Source of the DNA: CAYFYS01 sp965202905
GTDB lineage: Bacteria > Pseudomonadota > Alphaproteobacteria > MPNO01
Assembly: GCA_965202905.1 (NCBI GenBank)
Contig: OZ241868.1
Coordinates: 3,534,001-3,598,000, forward strand
Length of the DNA: 64,000 nucleotides
Direction: 5' to 3'
The notes below the pieces were generated by a model. That model did not search any database, had not been told where the DNA came from, and was given only the letters and a program-made list of their open reading frames with translations. The number at the start of each line of letters is the position of its first letter. Position 1 is the stretch's first letter. Shown piece by piece: positions 58,997 to 64,000 of this stretch. Position numbers and translations under genes: made by a program.

Positions 58997-59950
58997 TCAT
59001 GACGGTGCTCTCCCCCGCACCTGCCCGACCTGGGGAGCACGACCGCCGCGCCGGCCGATGCGGTCGGCAAGCGCGGCGCCTGCCGGCCAAGCCGCCGCGG
59101 TCTGGGCGGCGCGGTCGCCGGCGCTGGCCTCCCAGGCGATCAGGGCTCGCTTGCGCGCGGCGCCCCAGCGGTAGCCGGTCTCGAACCGGCCTGTCGAGCG
59201 GATCACCCGGTGGCAGGGGATCAACAGCGAGATCGGGTTGCTCCCCACCGCGCCCCCGACGGCACGGCTCGCAGCGGGCCGGCCGATCGCGCGGGCGATG
59301 TCGCTATAGGTCGCAAGCCGGCCGGTGGGAATACGCAGCAACGCCTCCCAAACCTTGATCTGGAAGTTGGTGCCCGCCGCCCACAGCCGAAGCGGCCGGC
59401 CGGCCGAAACCGCGCCGTCGGCCAGCGGCTGGCCGGCGGCCGCCCAGGTCGCCGCGCGATCCTCGACGAGCGCAGCTTCGGGCCACTCGGCCTGGAGTCC
59501 GGCGAGCGCAATGCGCTCCTCGCCCGAACCGTGGAAGGAGACCCAGCAGATCCCGCGCGCGGTCAGCCCGACCAAGGCGTGGCCGAAGGCGCTGTCATGC
59601 AGCCCGTAGCGGATCTCCAGCCCGCGCCCGCGCCCGCGCGCCTCGCCCGGCGTCAGCGCATCGAAGGTCACGAACAGGTCGTGCAGCCGTCCGGGCCCCG
59701 ACAGCCCCGCGTCATAGGCGGCGTCGAGCACCGAGCGATCTCCGCGCAACGCCTCGCGGGCGTGATCGAGGGTCAGGTAGCGTAGGAACTGCTTGGGGCT
59801 GACCCCGGCCCAGGCGGTGAACAGCCGTTGCAAATGGTGCGGGCTGAGCCCCACCCCGGCGGCGATCTCCGCCAGGTCCGGCTGGTCCGGCTGGTGGTCC
59901 TCGATGTAGCGGATCGCCTGCTCGATGCGGTCGTAATGTGCTTTGCTCAT
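58997..59950 (-). CDS. Ada-like fusion of AraC-type HTH and O6-methylguanine-DNA methyltransferase
   Basis: A protein of about 317 residues. The N-terminal AraC domain (I-A-A-G-V-G-L-S-P-H-H-L-Q-R-L-F) lacks the zinc methylphosphotriester domain of full Ada. The methyltransferase domain ends with S-L-L-I-P-C-H-R-V-I-R-S-T-G, with the acceptor Cys, and G-T-N-F-Q-I-K-V-W-E-A-L precedes it. M-S-K-A-H-Y at 59950 is chosen; earlier starts exist at 59980 and 60016. About 40 residues of extra C-terminus suggest a lost stop. Confidence 0.87.
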   Translation of the reverse strand: MSKAHYDRIEQAIRYIEDHQPDQPDLAEIAAGVGLSPHHLQRLFTAWAGVSPKQFLRYLTLDHAREALRGDRSVLDAAYDAGLSGPGRLHDLFVTFDALTPGEARGRGRGLEIRYGLHDSAFGHALVGLTARGICWVSFHGSGEERIALAGLQAEWPEAALVEDRAATWAAAGQPLADGAVSAGRPLRLWAAGTNFQIKVWEALLRIPTGRLATYSDIARAIGRPAASRAVGGAVGSNPISLLIPCHRVIRSTGRFETGYRWGAARKRALIAWEASAGDRAAQTAAAWPAGAALADRIGRRGGRAPQVGQVRGRAPS

Positions 59951-60203
59951 CGTTCGGTGCTCCCGTGCGGCGCTTGTCATGGCGCGAAGATAGGCGGCCC
60001 GGAGTCGCCCATCCACCCGGATCTTGTGCTGCTCGATCCGGGATCGGCGGCCGCCCGGAGCCCGAGAACGGCGAACGCCAGCCAGGCGCCCCGTCGCTCA
60101 GCGCGTCGAACAGGGGATCGCGACCGTCCGTTGCCGGCAGGTCACAGCTCCGGCCGGTTCAGAATGTTCTCGACAGCCGGGCCGGCCCCGGTAGTCTCGC
60201 GCG

Positions 60204-60848
60204 ATGCCCAGGCCGATGAAACTCGCCGATGTCGAGGAGTTCTACCGCCGCCTCGCCGCGGCCAACCCCGCGCCGACGGGCGAGCTCGCCTACATCAACC
60301 CCTATACGCTGCTTGTCGCGGTCGTCCTGTCGGCGCAGGCGACCGATGTCGGGGTCAACAAGGCGACCGGGCCGCTGTTTGCGGTCGCGGATACGCCGGA
60401 GAAGATGGTGGCGCTGGGCGAGGCGCGGGTGCGCGAATACATCCGCACCATCGGGCTCTACCGCAACAAGGCCAGGAACGTCATCGCGCTGTCCGAGAAG
60501 CTTCTGGCCGAGCACGGCGGCGAGGTGCCCAACGACCGCGACGCGCTGACCGGGCTGCCCGGCGTCGGCCGCAAGACCGCCAACGTGGTGCTCAACATCG
60601 CCTTCGGCGAGCCCGCGATCGCGGTCGATACCCATATCTTCCGCGTATCGAACCGGACCGGGCTGGCGCCGGGCAAGGATGTCCGCGCGGTTGAGGACGC
60701 ACTGGTACGGCGGACGCCCGCGCGCTGGGCCAGCCATGCCCATCACTGGCTGATCCTGCACGGCCGTTATGTCTGCAAGGCGCGCAAACCCGACTGCGCG
60801 GTCTGCGCGATGGCGGATTTGTGCCGCTACGGCGCGAAGACGCTCTGA
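60204..60848 (+). CDS. nth: Endonuclease III
   Basis: A 214-residue DNA glycosylase/AP lyase for oxidised pyrimidines. Helix-hairpin-helix L-P-G-V-G-R-K-T-A with catalytic Lys 124, Asp 142 in A-V-D-T-H-I-F-R, and the [4Fe-4S] ligands Cys 191, 198, 201 and 207 (C-x6-C-x2-C-x5-C). Full length. Confidence 0.95.
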   Translation: MPRPMKLADVEEFYRRLAAANPAPTGELAYINPYTLLVAVVLSAQATDVGVNKATGPLFAVADTPEKMVALGEARVREYIRTIGLYRNKARNVIALSEKLLAEHGGEVPNDRDALTGLPGVGRKTANVVLNIAFGEPAIAVDTHIFRVSNRTGLAPGKDVRAVEDALVRRTPARWASHAHHWLILHGRYVCKARKPDCAVCAMADLCRYGAKTL

Positions 60849-60893
60849 GGGTAAAGCTTTGAGGGTAAAACCGGGGACGGCGCCCCGGTTTCC

Positions 60894-61367
60894 CTAGCCG
60901 CTGGACTGCGCGGCGCGGCCGGTCAGGAGAGTGCGCAGGCAGATGCGGGGCGAGACGGCGTTGGAGTCTCCGGCGCGGGCCTCGACATGGCGGACCCGGA
61001 AGGACGGCGCGGACGCGCCGCCATCGGCGTAGAGGAAGAGGTCGAGCAGGCAGGTCGCATGGCGGTAGCGCCACATCCGGGCCGGGTCGTCGCGCCGCAC
61101 GAAGCCGGGCTTGCCCAGAAGCGCCCGCAGCGCGCGCCGGTCGAGGCCGAGCAGGCGACCGGGATCGTCGTCGATCGGCCAGACGGACGGCGCGGCGATG
61201 TCGGCCGCCGGCGCAACCCCGGGAGTCTTCGCCCGGACCGGCGGCGGGCGGGGGAAATCCGCATCGTTTGACGGCGCGCCCGAGCACGACGCCGCGATCA
61301 GCGCGCAGACTCCGGTCAGCGCGATCGCCGCGCGCGCGGCGAGAGGCGTCCGGTACAGCGAAACCAT
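60894..61367 (-). CDS. Putative lipoprotein of unknown function
   Basis: A 157-residue protein with a signal helix and lipobox-like L-I-A-A-S-C-S-G near residue 28. The mature part contains L-L-G-L-D-R-R-A-L-R-A-L-L-G-K-P and W-R-Y-R-H-A-T-C-L-L-D-L-F-L-Y, which resembles SmpA/BamE-like lipoprotein fragments but is too divergent to name. Two Cys may bond. Confidence 0.6.
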   Translation of the reverse strand: MVSLYRTPLAARAAIALTGVCALIAASCSGAPSNDADFPRPPPVRAKTPGVAPAADIAAPSVWPIDDDPGRLLGLDRRALRALLGKPGFVRRDDPARMWRYRHATCLLDLFLYADGGASAPSFRVRHVEARAGDSNAVSPRICLRTLLTGRAAQSSG

Positions 61368-61411
61368 ATACCGCCGGCGGCCTGGAGCGCCCGGGTCTCC
61401 GGCGAAGCCGG

Positions 61412-62020
61412 CTATTCGGCCGGCGTCTCGGCGGCGCGGATCGGCGAAGGCTCGCGGGCTTCCACCGGGGAATAGACCTGAACGTCGCCGACGATCTCGC
61501 CGCCGCGCTCGATTTCGAGTTGGCCGAACCGGACCTTGCCGGTGATCCGTCCCGAGGCGCGCACGATCAGCAGCTCCCGGGTGGTCAGCGAGCCTTCGAA
61601 GACGCCGCTGATGTCGGCCGTCTCGATCTCGGCCTCGCCTCTGAACGTCCCGCTCTCGGCGATCTCGATCTCGCGGCAGTCGCGTATGTCGGCCTCGACC
61701 CGGCCCTCGACGATCAGCTTGTCGCAGGAATTGATCTGACCATTCAGCGCGATCTCGCGGCCGACGATGAGCTTCTTGGCCGCGCTGTCGCCGCCGGACC
61801 GATCGAGCCGGCGGCCGGCGGCGGTGTGGATGTCGGGGGGGCGGCGCACCGGCTCCGGGCGAACGACCGGGACGCGGGCCGGCGGCGACATCGGCGCGCG
61901 CGCGCGCGCCGGCGACCGCAGCGGCAGCGAGGCCGGAGCCTCCTCCTCTGGCGGCCCGGACTGCGTCGCCTCCGCATTTGGCTTCGCCTCCCGGGCGTCG
62001 TCTTTCCTGCGACCGAACAT
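61412..62020 (-). CDS. Bactofilin family cytoskeletal protein
   Basis: A 202-residue protein starting M-F-G-R-R-K-D-D (GAAGGGA upstream) with a Pro-rich linker, then the polymer-forming beta-helix: L-I-V-G-R-E-I-A-L-N-G-Q-I, L-I-V-E-G-R-V-E-A-D-I-R, I-E-I-A-E-S-G-T-F-R-G-E and G-R-I-T-G-K-V-R-F-G. Bactofilins form filaments at the inner membrane and scaffold wall enzymes. An in-frame start at 62086 would overlap the EI24 gene by 23 bases. Confidence 0.88.
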   Translation of the reverse strand: MFGRRKDDAREAKPNAEATQSGPPEEEAPASLPLRSPARARAPMSPPARVPVVRPEPVRRPPDIHTAAGRRLDRSGGDSAAKKLIVGREIALNGQINSCDKLIVEGRVEADIRDCREIEIAESGTFRGEAEIETADISGVFEGSLTTRELLIVRASGRITGKVRFGQLEIERGGEIVGDVQVYSPVEAREPSPIRAAETPAE

Positions 62021-62063
62021 TTCGGATGTCCCTTCGTCGGCGCTCGATGGCGCATCCAGATTT

Positions 62064-62765
62064 TCAGGCGTCGTTTCCGGTTGCATCGCGACATCGGGCA
62101 GGCGCGGCGCGCCGCCCGATCCCCTCCATTTCATGCACCATGAACGCGGTGGCGATCATGGGCATCAGCCAGTTGATGACCGGAATACTCAGCAACACGG
62201 TGATGAGCATTCCCGCGAAAATCAGACGCCAGCGGAACCGTCTGCGCAGCGTCCGCGCGGCGCTGGCGTCCATCCGCCGCAGCGCAACCAGTTCGAAATA
62301 CTCTCGTCCCAGAAGATAACCGTTCAACCCGAAGAAAACAAAGAGATTTAATCCCGGTATGAGATAGAGCGGCAGCACCAGGAGGTTGAGCGCGACGGCA
62401 ACGGCGATCAGCCGCGCGGCGGAGGCGAGCGAGGCGCCGGCGCTCGCCCCGGCGGCCGCCGGCTTTTCCGGGTAGTACCGCGCATCGACCGCATCGGCGA
62501 TTTCCTCCAGGAAAAGCCCGACGACCGTCATCGCGACCGCCGGAAAGAGCAGGATCGAGATCACGATCGCGCCCGCCCCGCCGAGCACCCGGACGATCCA
62601 GTCGAGCCACGAGATGTCGAACAGCGCAAGCTCGCCCAACAGCCAGCCGACCAGCGCGATCAAGGCAAAGAACAACGCCGCCGAGATCGCGAAGGTCTTC
62701 AGCGCGACCGCGCGAAAGCTCGGATCGAAGGCCTGCTCAAGCGCCTTGGAGAGCCCGCCAAGCAT
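62064..62765 (-). CDS. EI24 domain membrane protein (CysZ-like)
   Basis: A 233-residue protein starting M-L-G-G-L-S-K-A-L-E-Q-A-F-D-P-S-F-R, with about four to six hydrophobic segments, P-L-Y-L-I-P-G-L-N-L-F-V-F-F-G-L-N-G-Y-L-L-G-R-E-Y-F-E and a C-terminal I-P-V-I-N-W-L-M-P. The G-R-E-Y-F-E block is typical of EI24/CysZ proteins. Sulphate transport is possible; alphaproteobacterial members are uncharacterised. Confidence 0.83.
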   Translation of the reverse strand: MLGGLSKALEQAFDPSFRAVALKTFAISAALFFALIALVGWLLGELALFDISWLDWIVRVLGGAGAIVISILLFPAVAMTVVGLFLEEIADAVDARYYPEKPAAAGASAGASLASAARLIAVAVALNLLVLPLYLIPGLNLFVFFGLNGYLLGREYFELVALRRMDASAARTLRRRFRWRLIFAGMLITVLLSIPVINWLMPMIATAFMVHEMEGIGRRAAPARCRDATGNDA

Positions 62766-62858
62766 GTCTATTGTCCCGGCTCCGCGCACCGGCGGTTCGG
62801 CGCGGCGGTATACCGCGCCGGCCCCGCGCCCACGACGACCATTCTCCGGAGAATGCCC

Positions 62859-63863
62859 ATGGCCGAGATCCCTTCCGTTACGGACGCCCTATACGACGTG
62901 GTCGGTCTCGGCAACGCAATCGTCGACGTGCTTGCGCAGACCGACGAGGCGACGCTTGCCGGTCTCGGCCTGCAGAAGGGCGCGATGACCCTGATCGATG
63001 AGGGCCGGGCGGCCGAACTCTACGAGCGGATGGGGCCCGGGATCGAGGTATCCGGTGGATCGGCCGCGAATACGCTTGCCGGGATCGCCTCGCTCGGCGG
63101 CGCGGGAGCCTATATCGGCAAGGTGCGCGACGACGCCCTGGGCGAGGTGTTCCGCCACGACATCCGCGCCGCCGGGGTCGAGTACCGCGCCCGCCCGGCA
63201 GGCGCGGGCCCGCGGACGGCGCGCTGCTTGATCTTCGTCACGCCCGATGCCCAGCGCACGATGCAGACCTTCCTCGGCATCTCGAGCGCGTTCGGCCCCG
63301 GGGACGTCGACCCCGAGCTGATCGGGGCCGCGCAGGTCACCTATCTCGAGGGCTATCTGTTCGACGAGGAGCCGGCCAAGGAAGCCTTCGTCAAGGCGGC
63401 CGAGCTCGCCCATTTCGCCGGGCGCAAGGTGGCGCTGTCGCTGTCGGACGCCTTCTGCGTCGAGCGCCACCGCGCGTCGTTCCGTCATCTTGTCGCCGGC
63501 CATGTCGACATCCTGTTCGCCAACCATTCCGAGATTACCGCGCTTTATCAGGCCGCCGAATTCGACGAGGCCTGCCGGCTGGTCGGGCAGGACTGCGCGT
63601 TCTCGGCCGTGACCAAGGGGGCGGACGGCTCGGTGATCGTCGCCGACGGCGCGATCACGCCGATCGAGGCCGCGCCCGCCGCCCGGGTGGTCGACACCAC
63701 CGGCGCCGGCGACCTCTACGCGGCCGGCGTGCTCTACGGCCTCGCGCGCGGGTTCGAGCCGGCCGAGTGCGGCCGGCTCGGCGCGGTCGCCGCGGCCGAG
63801 ATCATCAGCCATTACGGCGCCCGCCCCGAGGCCAGGCTCGCCGATCTGGCTGGCCTCGCCTGA
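62859..63863 (+). CDS. Adenosine kinase (PfkB family)
   Basis: A 334-residue ribokinase-fold kinase. V-V-G-L-G-N-A-I-V-D-V starts the fold, G-G-S-A-A-N-T-L-A-G-I-A binds the nucleoside, and V-D-T-T-G-A-G-D-L-Y-A-A-G near residue 290 carries the catalytic Asp and anion hole. CGGAGA lies six bases before ATG 62859, which is preferred over 62853. It phosphorylates adenosine or a similar nucleoside. Confidence 0.88.
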   Translation: MAEIPSVTDALYDVVGLGNAIVDVLAQTDEATLAGLGLQKGAMTLIDEGRAAELYERMGPGIEVSGGSAANTLAGIASLGGAGAYIGKVRDDALGEVFRHDIRAAGVEYRARPAGAGPRTARCLIFVTPDAQRTMQTFLGISSAFGPGDVDPELIGAAQVTYLEGYLFDEEPAKEAFVKAAELAHFAGRKVALSLSDAFCVERHRASFRHLVAGHVDILFANHSEITALYQAAEFDEACRLVGQDCAFSAVTKGADGSVIVADGAITPIEAAPAARVVDTTGAGDLYAAGVLYGLARGFEPAECGRLGAVAAAEIISHYGARPEARLADLAGLA

Positions 63864-63892
63864 CGCCTGGGGCGGCCGCACGCGGATCGGTC

Positions 63893-64000
63893 ATGAGCCT
63901 GCGCAACATCGCCATCATCGCCCACGTCGATCACGGCAAGACGACCCTGGTCGACGCGCTGCTGCGGGCGACCGGGGCGGTGCGCGCGAACCAGCGCGTC
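63893..64000 (+). CDS. typA: TypA/BipA translational GTPase, N-terminal part
   Basis: The first 36 codons: M-S-L-R-N-I-A-I-I-A-H-V-D-H-G-K-T-T-L-V with the P-loop G1 motif of ribosome-binding GTPases, then D-A-L-L-R-A-T-G-A. The N-terminus matches TypA rather than EF-G or LepA. The gene runs out of the window. Confidence 0.9.
   Translation, partial: MSLRNIAIIAHVDHGKTTLVDALLRATGAVRANQRV

Noticed and set aside
1..64000. tRNA or rRNA genes
   Set aside because: I saw no cloverleaf-like or rRNA-like stretch, but small RNAs cannot be excluded by eye.

Overview
The window is high-GC, densely coding DNA typical of an alphaproteobacterium, probably of Rhodospirillales type. The evidence is the core gene neighbourhoods: ftsE-ftsX-ydcF-plsC beside a B12-dependent ribonucleotide reductase, lysA-lptM-argH divergent from a tlpA-like gene, dksA with the alphaproteobacterial low-cysteine zinc finger, a bactofilin, and nth, adenosine kinase and typA. 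It also carries many catabolic genes: UbiD decarboxylase, Rieske oxygenase, amidohydrolases, dihydropyrimidinase, phytanoyl-CoA dioxygenase, and a CoxL-like molybdoenzyme subunit.

Layout. 1-20.3 kb is accessory metabolism: a leucyl aminopeptidase end, FkbM methyltransferase, maleylacetoacetate isomerase, CoA-ester lyase, Rieske oxygenase, UbiD, CoxL-like subunit, a decayed ABC transporter, dihydropyrimidinase, MFS transporter and two amidohydrolases. The two amidohydrolases are separated by a 1.37-kb insertion that carries one SDH-type serine protease gene. 20.3-42 kb is a plastic, repeat-rich island with gene remnants. An LVIVD protein and an EF-hand/RND efflux pair (30.5-36.7 kb) sit inside it. 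42-46.2 kb holds a phytanoyl-CoA dioxygenase, leuC, leuD and an amidohydrolase. 46.3-64 kb is housekeeping.

The main discovery candidate is in the island: at least 13 copies, on both strands, of a 56-67-residue peptide gene. The N-terminus is constant, with a proline tract and a W-T-R-P-x-I-R-E-L-G block, and the C-terminus is hypervariable. The constant block resembles the YxxPxLxxxGxxxxxT leader of lasso peptides. If the cut is placed two residues after the conserved Thr, six independent cores have Glu at exactly position 9, and four of these have an aromatic pair at positions 13-14, as a 9-residue macrolactam with steric plugs would need. A second subclass can be aligned as [S/N]-K-x4-E-D-E followed by x-x-Tyr. 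Several copies have homopolymeric C tracts in the leader, and in three of them the tract length puts the frame out, which suggests phase variation. Copies carry conserved TTGAC(C/G)-17-TANNNT promoters. Four lie in a 352-bp tandem array. Three are divergently paired with paralogous small membrane/coiled-coil protein genes. No lasso maturation enzyme is visible here, so the pathway assignment is inference.

Short tandem duplications (12-34 bp, 2-5 copies) recur throughout the window, inside coding regions, across start codons and inside pseudogenes. They appear to drive gene change: one frameshifts a DUF4175 gene and another triplicates the leuC start codon. Decay is also seen in a metE-like gene split by 5 kb of island DNA, an AAA ATPase/DUF4276 pair whose second member is fused in frame to a phytanoyl-CoA dioxygenase, DUF1194 and transposase fragments, and an ABC binding protein reduced to its two ends.
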